A DNA stretch of 45,372 nucleotides from an uncultured Alistipes sp. Lineage in GTDB: Bacteria > Bacteroidota > Bacteroidia > Bacteroidales > Rikenellaceae. Of the stretch, positions 1 to 8,556 are shown in pieces. The notes under the pieces are model-generated. The model was not told the origin of the DNA. It saw only the letters and a list, made by a program, of their open reading frames with translations, and ran no database searches. Numbering within the stretch: position 1 is the first letter of the stretch; each line of letters starts with the position of its first letter. The translations under genes were made by a program, and so were the position numbers. The DNA lies in the NCBI GenBank assembly GCA_900545315.1, contig UQYM01000020.1, forward strand, positions 1 through 45,372, in the 5' to 3' direction.

Positions 1-243
1 TTACATTGGCAATCAATTCATTATAAAGTTTTATTCTTTTTACGACAGTCCCTACAATAGAATTATAGCATCTTTATCCTGCCTTATATAATATATGTCA
101 CGTTGCTGTTTAAATTGGCATACAAAACTATTGTGATCATATGTTGTAAAAGTTGTGTGGGATAAAGTTTTATTAGATAGTTATTCGGCGTGGTGATGCC
201 GTATTTTATTGATATTATCACTACCTAACCTAAATACAATCTT
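1..243. other. AT-rich upstream region of the first operon
   Basis: This AT-rich stretch lies before the eight-gene operon. It must hold that operon's promoter if transcription starts inside the window, but I see no convincing TAnnTTTG -7 box with a TTG element 19-21 bp upstream. No ORF or RNA gene was recognised. Confidence 0.4.
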
Positions 244-1359
244 ATGGCTCTGATCTATTGTCCGTATTGCGGTGCAAGAATCTCGGACCGAGCTCGCGCA
301 TGTCCTAAATGTGGACACCAAATTGATTTGAAATCATCGATCTCATCTGCGACAACGCACCAACCCTCTTTGAACCAGTCTAATGCTACAGCTTCTGTGG
401 AGACTGCTGATGCAAAACGTGAATCAACAGTAATAGATGTGGCAGGTTCAGGAACAAATAATGTCCAAAATACCTCCAGCGATGATCAATCATCTCCCCA
501 ATCGACTGTGACGATATCGGAATCTGTTGCGCCACCATCGGTTAAGATATCTCAATCTCACAGCCCGATTCCTCCTGAATCTCCTCCTCGCATGCGGTCG
601 GCATCAACACCTTCAGTCTTTAAAAATTCATTGCCGACAACCTCTTACCGTAATGGTAAAATATGGCTGTATGTTTTGGTGGGATTCCTGCTTATGGCGG
701 TTATTGCCTATATCTCAACGTTATCTTCTAGTGATAATCAACCTCAGAATGAGCCAGTATCGCAAAGCGAATCACCAGCGACTGAAGCATCCGAGGCAGA
801 ACCTGTGCAAGTATCTAATCCTAACCTAATCGCATTGGGTGATCTTGTCAACACATTTGCCGATAACACTTGGTTGCGTTCTTCTGCTGTAAAAGGGGTG
901 GATTATAATAAACTGGATCTGTTGCCTGATGGAGTATCGTTGCAAGTACAGGACGTGTATGGTGAATGGGTGCGTGTGCGGAAACAAAATGATGGGAAAG
1001 AGGGTTATGTGGCGGCAGATTTTGTGATGCCAGCCACGCTATATGCCCAATTGATCAGCAGAACCACTTCGACACAGCGTTCAAACCTGAAAATGGCAAA
1101 GTATCGTCGTGCAGTAGCCAACCATTTGGCGTGTCATAAGTCAGCCCGTTATCGTGGATTGCTGTCCGAATTGAGCTATTCCGATGGCATGACTGCAATT
1201 TTATTATTGTTTACGTATCCTGATGGGGCAAGTGAAAACGTGTTGTTCAGTTTCTATGATACTCGAGAGATTTGGAAGGACTATTTAACAAAACCGGCAG
1301 TAAACAATCCGAGAATACATTATGATGGATACAAATTTTCGATCATAGAAGGATACTAA
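244..1359 (+). CDS. Zinc-ribbon, single-TM protein with SH3-like domain
   Basis: Seen: an N-terminal zinc ribbon with Cys6/Cys9 and Cys20/Cys23 (CPYCG and CPKCG knuckles), then a Ser/Thr/Pro-rich disordered linker (about 30-138), one hydrophobic membrane segment (about 140-160), a second acidic/Ser linker, and an SH3-like module (about 203-262) with the WLR...LPDG...WVRVR...GYV pattern of bacterial SH3 domains. A further C-terminal part of about 100 residues was not recognised. Family knowledge: such SH3 folds often bind cell-wall peptides. Inference: the zinc ribbon is cytoplasmic and the SH3 domain lies outside the inner membrane, so the protein could link the two sides. It is the first gene of the operon, 35 bp before the L,D-transpeptidase gene. 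The domain order resembles zinc-ribbon/TM proteins such as B. subtilis YdjG, but homology is not established. The biological role is unknown. Confidence 0.75.
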   Translation: MALIYCPYCGARISDRARACPKCGHQIDLKSSISSATTHQPSLNQSNATASVETADAKRESTVIDVAGSGTNNVQNTSSDDQSSPQSTVTISESVAPPSVKISQSHSPIPPESPPRMRSASTPSVFKNSLPTTSYRNGKIWLYVLVGFLLMAVIAYISTLSSSDNQPQNEPVSQSESPATEASEAEPVQVSNPNLIALGDLVNTFADNTWLRSSAVKGVDYNKLDLLPDGVSLQVQDVYGEWVRVRKQNDGKEGYVAADFVMPATLYAQLISRTTSTQRSNLKMAKYRRAVANHLACHKSARYRGLLSELSYSDGMTAILLLFTYPDGASENVLFSFYDTREIWKDYLTKPAVNNPRIHYDGYKFSIIEGY

Positions 1360-1394
1360 TCTATTCAGACAAATTCTTACGACGATTAATTACA

Positions 1395-2255
1395 ATGGAT
1401 ATGAAGTTTTTTTTACGCATGCTTATTGTTTCCACGGTTTTGTGTGGTGTAAGTTGCTCCTCTAATGAATCAAAAGGAAATGCCGAAGAGCAAGCAACGG
1501 ATCCTCAAAGTGCTGAAACCGAGGTTGCGGCTCCGGCAGAAGTTAAGCCGGCAAATGCAGCATTTATTGTTATCTCCAAGGAGTCGATGACATTGGCTTT
1601 GTACGATTTTCGCAGCCAATTGTTGGCAGCTTATCCTATGGCCTGTGGCAAAGCCTTGGGAAATAAAGAAAAACCTGGCGATATGAAGACTCCTGAAGGA
1701 GTGTTCTCCGTGCAACAGATTCAAGATGCACGTACATGGTCGCATGATTTTGGTGACGGAAAGGGAGAGATTAAAGGAGCATACGGATCCCATTTTATAC
1801 GTTTGAAAACGCCGGGACATAGCGGTATCGGCATTCACGGAACACATGATCCCTCGTCGATTGGAACACGAGCAACCGAAGGATGTATCCGTTTGAACAA
1901 TGATAATTTACTGGAATTGGTAAAAGCGGTTTATGTTGGCATGCCTGTGATTGTAACTACCTCTGAAGCAGATAGTAAAGTGCCTTGCAAAATGCCCGCC
2001 GCTGCGCGTAAAGGGCCTAAACTTACCTCGTTAAAGGCTTCTGCCCCAGATGTAAAAAAACAATCAACCCCAAGTACCGCTCGACCTAAACCGTCGGGGG
2101 CACAGCAATTTCATGTGGTCAAATCCGGAGAAACACTTTCGGTGATTGCTGAACGCTATGGAATGTCGCTGTCACGCTTACGGGCCTTAAATCCGGATAT
2201 CGAATCGGATCGAATCGATATCGGACAAAAAATTGTTGTTGAACCGAAAAAATAG
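1395..2255 (+). CDS. L,D-transpeptidase (YkuD) lipoprotein with C-terminal LysM
   Basis: Predicted to cross-link or edit peptidoglycan, or attach proteins to it, in the periplasm. Seen: a lipoprotein signal with candidate lipid-anchor Cys21 after a hydrophobic stretch, an Ala/Glu/Pro linker, a YkuD catalytic domain (about 54-188) with His148 in GIHGT and the catalytic Cys164 in TEGCIRL, a Lys/Pro/Ser linker, and one LysM peptidoglycan-binding domain (about 239-283, starting HVVKSGETLS). The usual motif before the Cys is [S/T]HGC; here the His is replaced by Glu162, although the Gly-Cys-hydrophobic-Arg core is kept. It lies 6 bp before the SPFH gene, so it is probably co-transcribed and translationally linked to it. 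The enzyme family is clear; the substrate, and whether it forms 3-3 cross-links or anchors proteins, cannot be told from sequence. Confidence 0.88.
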   Translation: MDMKFFLRMLIVSTVLCGVSCSSNESKGNAEEQATDPQSAETEVAAPAEVKPANAAFIVISKESMTLALYDFRSQLLAAYPMACGKALGNKEKPGDMKTPEGVFSVQQIQDARTWSHDFGDGKGEIKGAYGSHFIRLKTPGHSGIGIHGTHDPSSIGTRATEGCIRLNNDNLLELVKAVYVGMPVIVTTSEADSKVPCKMPAAARKGPKLTSLKASAPDVKKQSTPSTARPKPSGAQQFHVVKSGETLSVIAERYGMSLSRLRALNPDIESDRIDIGQKIVVEPKK

Positions 2256-2261
2256 CTTGTC

Positions 2262-3530
2262 ATGGGATTAAATATTTTCGACTACATCAAATGGAACGGC
2301 GATATGAATATCCTGGCCTATCGCCATCCAAAGGCAAATCTTGGCAAATATACTAAACTCCAGGTGACGGATGCTCAAGAGGCTGTTGTAGTCGTAAACG
2401 GTGAGTCAATGCAAAAATTTGGGCCTGGTACACATGAATTGGATTCCCCCAATGTTCCTGTGCTTAAAGCATTTTATGGAATGCTCAATCAGGGTGGCAA
2501 TCCTTACACGGTTCAGGTTTGGTTTGTGCAAAAGGTCCACCGCATGAATGTGGAGTGGGATGTAGATGCATTTTCAATTTATGATCCCGATTTTAAAGTA
2601 AGCATTCCAATTATTGCCGAGGGTCGGTATGGTATTAGTGTTGTGGATGCAGAACGACTTATTCGTAAATTGGCTTGGGGATACCCGTCTGGAATTGTCA
2701 CTGTTAATGATTTCACTGATCAGGCACAAGGACAGTTGTCAACGCGTACCAAAAGCCTTATTACAAAAATTATTACTACCAACCGTATTGGCATCAATCG
2801 TATTTCGGCCCATTTGGATGATATTTCTCAAGCGCTTCAGCAGGAGCTGTCCGCCTTTTGGGATGAATATGGCTGCCGGATGTTGGGTTTTGACGTGACC
2901 AAGATCGGCATTGATGAAAATGACCCGATCGGGAGTCAGATTTATGAATCTATTAAAGAGCAGACATCTCAGCGTTTACAGGGCTATACATGGCAGCAGA
3001 AACAGGTCTTTGCTACGGCACAACAGGCGATTGACGGAATGTCGAGTGGTAATGGAGGCTTAATCGGAGCGGTAATGGCTACATCGATGATGGGCGGCAT
3101 GGGGGGTAGTTTTGGCGTGGGAACATTGGCTCAACCCCAGAATCTGCCAGGGTGTGAACCCGAGAGCCCCACAACCAAACAAAACAATATGGCATCTGCT
3201 GAGCCAGAGATCAAAGAGGTGTTCTGCTCGAACTGCAATCGCAAATACCCATCCAATGTAAAGTTCTGTCCGTATTGCGGAGATCCATATAATCCTTGTC
3301 CCAAATGTGGTGCGGACAATGATCTCGATGCCAAAGTGTGTACCGTTTGCGGAACACGGTTGGATGAGAATGCCGCAGCCCAATGTCCCAATTGCCATAC
3401 AGCGGTGGCTCCTGGTACAGCCTTTTGTCCGCACTGTGGGCGTCCTTTATCGGAACAAAAGTGTCCGCGATGTGGCGCTCCAGCGAGCGGAATGACCTTC
3501 TGTCCCCGTTGCGGTTTTAAAATTCAATAA
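2262..3530 (+). CDS. YdjI-like SPFH protein with four C-terminal zinc ribbons
   Basis: Seen: an N-terminal SPFH/band-7-like domain (about 1-250) of the kind annotated as virion-core-like or YdjI family (opening GLNIFDYIKW, with VVVVNGE and FGPGTHEL), a Gly/Met-rich amphipathic stretch (about 265-290), a short linker, and four CxxC-type zinc-ribbon units in the last 100 residues (about 322-422). Family knowledge: B. subtilis YdjI is an SPFH protein with a zinc-finger tail that works with YdjG and YdjH to hold the PspA homologue YdjF at the membrane. Inference: a membrane-associated oligomeric scaffold whose ribbons recruit partners, possibly the other zinc-ribbon proteins of this operon. No PspA or TPM-domain gene accompanies it. 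The next gene follows after 10 bp. Confidence 0.8.
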   Translation: MGLNIFDYIKWNGDMNILAYRHPKANLGKYTKLQVTDAQEAVVVVNGESMQKFGPGTHELDSPNVPVLKAFYGMLNQGGNPYTVQVWFVQKVHRMNVEWDVDAFSIYDPDFKVSIPIIAEGRYGISVVDAERLIRKLAWGYPSGIVTVNDFTDQAQGQLSTRTKSLITKIITTNRIGINRISAHLDDISQALQQELSAFWDEYGCRMLGFDVTKIGIDENDPIGSQIYESIKEQTSQRLQGYTWQQKQVFATAQQAIDGMSSGNGGLIGAVMATSMMGGMGGSFGVGTLAQPQNLPGCEPESPTTKQNNMASAEPEIKEVFCSNCNRKYPSNVKFCPYCGDPYNPCPKCGADNDLDAKVCTVCGTRLDENAAAQCPNCHTAVAPGTAFCPHCGRPLSEQKCPRCGAPASGMTFCPRCGFKIQ

Positions 3531-3540
3531 CACGAGCCTT

Positions 3541-4236
3541 ATGAATCGTTATTTACTCTATCTGATGCTGATATTCGGTGAATGTCTCATCATTGCAGGT
3601 TTTTTTCTGTTTTTGAAGGAGCTTCAACCTACAAACCTGTTCGTGCTGAATTTGACGGCCGCTATGATCGTATTCGCCATTCTATATGCGCGCCTGTTTG
3701 ATTTTGGTCCTGCAGCAGAAATGCGTTCAGGTTATGCGGGCATGGGGCTTCGTTGGTTCGCTATTATGCTGCTGTCATTGTGTTCCATTATATTGATCGT
3801 TAGTTCAATTGTGTGGAACTTGTCGTTTGAACTCTGTATCTGGCTGCAATTGTTGTGCGTCTTTGGGGCAGGATTGCTGTTGGTAGGATCAAAGATTGCG
3901 GCAGACAACGCGGTACGTGTTTTAGACCGGATTGAGGATGAACGTAGCGGTTTGGTTATGCTTAAGGACCAACTTACGCTGATGGATATCGCGGCCGGAG
4001 AGTCTCAAATTAAAGCAGAGGCGAAAGCGGCTGTCGAAAAGCTGCGTGAGGAGGTGAGTTATCTTACAGTATCGCTCCGCCCGACAGCACAACATCTTGA
4101 AACCGAACTGATGACTCGTTTATGTAAAATGACCGATTCGTTGAAAGAGCCGACAATCGATATCGAAGCGTTTCGCAAGGCTGTTGCAGATTGTATCGAA
4201 ATCATCCGTGTTCGGCGTAATCAATATTACAAATAA
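3541..4236 (+). CDS. Four-TM membrane protein with C-terminal coiled coil
   Basis: I do not recognise the family. Seen: four hydrophobic membrane segments (about 4-26, 33-51, 71-92 and 98-119) followed by a charged, mostly helical C-terminal region (about 120-231) rich in Glu, Lys and Leu that should form a coiled coil in the cytoplasm. No catalytic motif or Cys-based metal site is visible. It sits between the SPFH gene (10 bp upstream) and the coiled-coil zinc-ribbon gene (39 bp downstream). This suggests the integral-membrane anchor of a complex formed by the operon. That role is inference from context only. Confidence 0.7.
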   Translation: MNRYLLYLMLIFGECLIIAGFFLFLKELQPTNLFVLNLTAAMIVFAILYARLFDFGPAAEMRSGYAGMGLRWFAIMLLSLCSIILIVSSIVWNLSFELCIWLQLLCVFGAGLLLVGSKIAADNAVRVLDRIEDERSGLVMLKDQLTLMDIAAGESQIKAEAKAAVEKLREEVSYLTVSLRPTAQHLETELMTRLCKMTDSLKEPTIDIEAFRKAVADCIEIIRVRRNQYYK

Positions 4237-4275
4237 ATATAACACTTAAACCCAACCCTGCTAACTTAAAATTCT

Positions 4276-6573
4276 ATGGAAGGAAAAATTTTTAACGACT
4301 CTTCCAACCTGTATCAAGATCAAGCTAAGGTGCTGTTTAATTATTACAAGGCAGCAGCTGAAAAGATTGTGGCTGAGGAGGAGAGTATTGAGGCTGCGAT
4401 AGCGCAACTCGATGCCAAAATTCAGGATTGTGAGAACGAACGGGATGAACACGCTCGCAAAGCACAACTGTTTTTGTGGTTCAGTATTTTGATTATTCCT
4501 CTGTTCTACTACTTCATACATAGTGGTAAAGCCAAAACTTATGACCAATTGGCTGATTCCAAAAAACAAGAACGAGATAATTTGCAGAAAAAACATCAAA
4601 ATATTTTCCGTGATTACCGCGTCGATAAAATAGGTGTTGCCTATGTTCCAGTTGCCAGCAGCGTAGCTTTTAATGACAAAAGTTTTATTGTGGATCATAC
4701 CGGCAGTACCTCAAAAGAACGATTCACTTTGCAGATTTTGCGTAAAAGCAAACTGATCAACGAATCGATTCAGGATCTTCAGGATTTGACTAAATCGGCC
4801 CCAATCATCGAGGCCTCGAACGAACCTGAACAGATCGAAACAGGGCAGTATTCTCGGTCTATTCAAAAAGTAACCTTCCACAACTATTTCGGAAAACTCG
4901 ATCGCACCTTGCGTACCATAGCTTATGGTTTGGGAGAGGTGGACGAAACGACTGTCGAATTGCCCGTAATCTATCCTGGGACCCCGTATTCAGATTTTTT
5001 GGAGCAGCATGCAACTACTGTGACTGACGGAATGCCGGTATTCAAGGTCTTTGATACATCGGCTTACGATAAGGATATCGAACGTTTTAATGCCCTGAAT
5101 GAGATGCGGCGAACCATGTCTGACAAATCGGAACAGGTGGATGCAATGTTGCGTCGGTTGATGGTAGACATGGCGGATTCGGTACAGGTTACCTCTGCGA
5201 TGAAAATGGCTTCGGCCAATACGTTGATCAGCTACTCGAACAGAATGCTCTTTAATGTACTGAAAGCGCCCTATAATTTTTATTCACCGGTGCTTGAGGC
5301 AGAAGAGATCGATAGAATTCGCAATGAGAGCTTTAATTACAATGATGTCGAAGCAGATTATCGCCCGTTTAATTTACGCGAGAGTTCGCGGGTGAAATTT
5401 GATTTGTTGTCGATGTCTTGGGTGGCTGAAAATGGCAGTAAAACAACCGCACCGTTTGGTATTAGTCAGATTCAAGAAGAGATTATTGCTCCCATTGTGT
5501 CCAATCTTTTGATGGAGACACGCAAAGATCGGTTGGCAATATACAATCATATCAAAGATATGAAGATAGACTATTTAAATCAGTGGCATCGTGACACGGA
5601 AGATTTTTATGGTCGAAATCGGGCAGAGGCTTCAGATTTGATTAATCTGATGCGGGCGAATTTGTCGTCTTATACAGCGGCATATAATACTTTGGCGGCC
5701 TTTAAGAAGACCGAAGAGAGTATGAAAATGCAAGGCTCCTTGGAATCAACTGTGACCGAAACGGAAGATAATTCGGCGGATGTGATGGTTGCTTATCAAA
5801 TGCAATCAAAGCAATTTATGGATACGCAAAAGGATTTTGCGGATTACATGGAACGCTTGCATGATGATATAGATGCGAAGGCGGCTAAGTTTGGCCATAT
5901 TGAATATTATGATGCGTCATTACGGGATCGCAGAGCGAAGGACATTGCGGTTGCCGCCAATGAAGTGGGAGAGCTTGATGAACGCCGTAAACCTTTGGCA
6001 GAAGTTAGCCCGTTGTTAGCGAAAGAGTCGGATTTACCCCCTGTCCCCAATGTTGAAGAATTGGCTTTCGAACACATTTCCCTTAACCTATCGACTTTAG
6101 CCAAGAAGGCGATAAACGAATTGGATGAGTTGGAGAGCAAACCAATGAAGCATGCCAATAATCCAGATAGTGACGAAGAGGCAAATGACGAAGAAGGTTG
6201 CTTCTGTCCCGATTGTGACAAGCCTGTTTCCAAGGATGTAGATAAATGTCCTTATTGTGGATGCGAATTTGATGAAGGCACCGAGACGACATATACCTGC
6301 CCGGAATGTGGTGAAGAGGTGTCAGAAGAGGATACCCGATGTCCACATTGCGGTTATGAGTTCGACGAAGATGACGACGAAGATGACGAGGACGCAGACG
6401 CAAACGAGGACGACGATGAAGACGACGCAGACGCGGACGAGGACGAAGATGACGAAACGGATGCAACGGAAGATGACGAGGATAAGCTTGTATGTCCCGA
6501 GTGTGGCGAAGGGGTCTCGGCTGATGCGGAGGTCTGCCCGTCTTGTGGGTATCCGTTAAAAGAGAATGAGTAA
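4276..6573 (+). CDS. Large coiled-coil protein with TM segment, three zinc ribbons and acidic tract
   Basis: Not a recognised family. Seen: an N-terminal coiled coil (about 15-62), a hydrophobic stretch that may span or dip into the membrane (65-81), a second coiled coil (about 85-112), a YVPV motif (123-126) also found as YLPV in the next two proteins, and a long helical body (about 130-640). The tail carries three CxxC...CxxC zinc ribbons (starting near 642, 675 and 740). The last two are separated by a tract of about 40 residues, almost all Asp and Glu (about 694-735). The start was chosen at the ATG giving the uninterrupted coiled coil. Its stop overlaps the next ATG by 8 bp. Inference: a large organiser that binds operon partners through its ribbons and coiled coils. 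Confidence 0.75.
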   Translation: MEGKIFNDSSNLYQDQAKVLFNYYKAAAEKIVAEEESIEAAIAQLDAKIQDCENERDEHARKAQLFLWFSILIIPLFYYFIHSGKAKTYDQLADSKKQERDNLQKKHQNIFRDYRVDKIGVAYVPVASSVAFNDKSFIVDHTGSTSKERFTLQILRKSKLINESIQDLQDLTKSAPIIEASNEPEQIETGQYSRSIQKVTFHNYFGKLDRTLRTIAYGLGEVDETTVELPVIYPGTPYSDFLEQHATTVTDGMPVFKVFDTSAYDKDIERFNALNEMRRTMSDKSEQVDAMLRRLMVDMADSVQVTSAMKMASANTLISYSNRMLFNVLKAPYNFYSPVLEAEEIDRIRNESFNYNDVEADYRPFNLRESSRVKFDLLSMSWVAENGSKTTAPFGISQIQEEIIAPIVSNLLMETRKDRLAIYNHIKDMKIDYLNQWHRDTEDFYGRNRAEASDLINLMRANLSSYTAAYNTLAAFKKTEESMKMQGSLESTVTETEDNSADVMVAYQMQSKQFMDTQKDFADYMERLHDDIDAKAAKFGHIEYYDASLRDRRAKDIAVAANEVGELDERRKPLAEVSPLLAKESDLPPVPNVEELAFEHISLNLSTLAKKAINELDELESKPMKHANNPDSDEEANDEEGCFCPDCDKPVSKDVDKCPYCGCEFDEGTETTYTCPECGEEVSEEDTRCPHCGYEFDEDDDEDDEDADANEDDDEDDADADEDEDDETDATEDDEDKLVCPECGEGVSADAEVCPSCGYPLKENE

Positions 6574-7531
6574 TGTAAAACGTAAAATCAAAACAATGGC
6601 AAATTTTAGTTTTACAGTCGATACTGATCCGATGGCCCACGAGATCAGTACAGTCTCCAAACATGTCGATGCAACGTCGGCGGCAGTAGTGACGATGCAA
6701 TCTGCGGTAATTGTTGCAGAGCAGGAAGCCGCTGATCATGTTTGCAAGAATGTTAATTATGGTTTCTACACGTTGATGCACTCCCAGATATCGCAGAAGA
6801 TCGCCCAACTAACCAGTACGGTCGAATCGAAATTGATCGAAATGGGACAACAGGCGGCTGCGTTGCAGAATCTCAAAAAGCGCATGGAGCGAGACTATCA
6901 TATGATATCGAAACGATATGGTAAACTGTTTGGGTCATTGAATGCTTCGCTCCAGTCGCAAATTTATGAGCTCGATAAGCCGGTTGTAAATTTGGTTAAC
7001 CGGGATATGCAGTTGAATGATAGTCGAATAAGAGGCGTGCTTGCGGAGGCGCCAACCCATCAGACTGAAAGTCTTGAACTCAACCAGCAACTGATGGTTT
7101 CCAAAACCAAATTTGATAGCAGCCGAGCAATCAACCAAATATATCAATACGTTCGGGGTGTATCTATGCAGAATCGCATAGCTGAGGATGTTATGCGCAA
7201 TCTCAAAATAGATAAGACTGAAACGATATATTTACCGGTGATTGTTTCTGTATCGTCATCCGATTTGAGTGCAGAGACGGTCAATGTTCAAACGCCACAA
7301 TCCGGTAACGCTAAAATCGATCAAGCTATTTCAGTAGCGGTGCGGGATGATGCGTTACGTGCGGTCAACGAAACGGAATGGTCGGCACCGCAAGAGAAAG
7401 ATCGTAAATCCATTGAGGCAGAATATATTACATTTCTGGCGAAATGGGATGCTCCAGATCGAGTCAAAAAGCTTGCTTTGGAACTTTTCCAAAAAAGTGC
7501 GTTACAACATTTTAAAAACGGCCGGATATGA
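6566..7531 (+). CDS. Helical protein, paralogue of the following gene (copy A)
   Basis: Unrecognised family. Seen: a mostly alpha-helical protein without signal peptide or membrane segment. It shares with the next gene a co-linear architecture: a helix rich in Ala/Val/Glu, a DY.....KRY..LF block (KRY at 116-118), a KPV.N.V block (138-144) and a YLPV motif (222-225). Pairwise identity is low, so the duplication is old or the copies diverged fast. The start overlaps the upstream stop by 8 bp. A second ATG at 6596 (Met11, beginning MANFSF) is an equally good start and would remove the overlap. The stop overlaps the next start as ATGA, so A and B are probably translated together and may form a heteromer (inference). 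Confidence 0.75.
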   Translation: MSNVKRKIKTMANFSFTVDTDPMAHEISTVSKHVDATSAAVVTMQSAVIVAEQEAADHVCKNVNYGFYTLMHSQISQKIAQLTSTVESKLIEMGQQAAALQNLKKRMERDYHMISKRYGKLFGSLNASLQSQIYELDKPVVNLVNRDMQLNDSRIRGVLAEAPTHQTESLELNQQLMVSKTKFDSSRAINQIYQYVRGVSMQNRIAEDVMRNLKIDKTETIYLPVIVSVSSSDLSAETVNVQTPQSGNAKIDQAISVAVRDDALRAVNETEWSAPQEKDRKSIEAEYITFLAKWDAPDRVKKLALELFQKSALQHFKNGRI

Positions 7532-8556
7532 GCTATACAAGACATTATCATGCGGTTATTCATGGAACGGCTAGTACGACAGTTACGGTCAATGGCCAAT
7601 CCCGTTCGGTAAGTGTCCCCTATTCGGAGCCTGTGGATATATCGATTCATGTCGATACGAATCGGTTTGACGGGAACGTGCATGATTGCCGTACCTCGGT
7701 CAATCGCTTAACAGGTGCTGTGGTTGCTGCTGAGGCTGCTGAAGTGGCGGCTAAACGTCAATCTTCACGCAAAATTGGCAATTCCATTCTCAATGGATTT
7801 TTTTCTTACATTCGGACCGATCTTTCTCAACAAATCCGGGAGCTTGCTTCTAAAGCCGAAGCTGTGTTGATGGAGTTGGTCGAACAAGGAAAAGCTTGTC
7901 TGCATCGTAAAGCGCAGATGGGTGACGATTACGCCCGCATCACGAAACGATATTCGACTCTATTTGCCGATCTGGATAAAGAGATGTTAAATCGTATCCA
8001 TGCTTTGTGTAAACCTGTATTCAATTTTGTTGCACAAAGTACAGAGACATTGGGACGTCCTTTGGACAGTAATTTATTGGGTACAGCATCTATTGTCGCT
8101 GATGAAACGTTCCATGTGGATTCGATTCTGAAGTGTTCAGCGATCAAACGCCGAGCACAGAATTTGATCACCGAGGCAAATCGTTATCTGGAAGGAACCT
8201 ACATGCTCCAAAATTCCATACATGAGATTTTACGTTTGTCAGAACATGTGGGATTACAATATCTTCCTGTCGCTTATGTAGAGTCGACGGTATCATCTCA
8301 GGGCATTGATAGACAGATTTATGGAACACAGGAGGGATTGTTGGCTCGTAGTGCAGGGATAAATGTGGCATTACAACAACAATTTCAAAATAAAGCTTTG
8401 CAGTGGGAATTGATGGATGCCGATGCAGCCGAACGCATTCAGACCTATTTCGATGAAGAATTGGGGAAAAGTGGAGTATCTCCGCGTATTGCTGCTACAA
8501 TTAGGGCGCTGAAAGCCAATAACAGAATTAAAATAATTAAAACGGGTGCGTTATGA
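7528..8556 (+). CDS. Helical protein, paralogue of the preceding gene (copy B)
   Basis: Unrecognised family; divergent paralogue of the gene just upstream. Seen: an N-terminal region of about 36 residues not clearly shared with copy A, containing a short beta-like Thr/Val/Ser stretch, followed by the shared helical body with the KRY..LF block (KRY at 140-142), CKPVFNFV (161-168) and YLPV (245-248). No signal peptide or membrane segment is visible. Start and stop both overlap neighbouring genes by 4 bp (ATGA), a sign of strict co-expression. Copies A and B plus the large upstream protein all carry a Y[LV]PV motif followed by a Ser-rich segment, which suggests a shared fold or binding surface (inference). 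Confidence 0.75.
   Translation: MSYTRHYHAVIHGTASTTVTVNGQSRSVSVPYSEPVDISIHVDTNRFDGNVHDCRTSVNRLTGAVVAAEAAEVAAKRQSSRKIGNSILNGFFSYIRTDLSQQIRELASKAEAVLMELVEQGKACLHRKAQMGDDYARITKRYSTLFADLDKEMLNRIHALCKPVFNFVAQSTETLGRPLDSNLLGTASIVADETFHVDSILKCSAIKRRAQNLITEANRYLEGTYMLQNSIHEILRLSEHVGLQYLPVAYVESTVSSQGIDRQIYGTQEGLLARSAGINVALQQQFQNKALQWELMDADAAERIQTYFDEELGKSGVSPRIAATIRALKANNRIKIIKTGAL

Noticed and set aside
6083..6808. 241-codon minus-strand frame opposite the acidic tract
   Set aside because: Its Arg/His/Leu-rich sequence is the mirror of the GAC/GAT repeat on the plus strand; the plus-strand gene with zinc ribbons is the real one.
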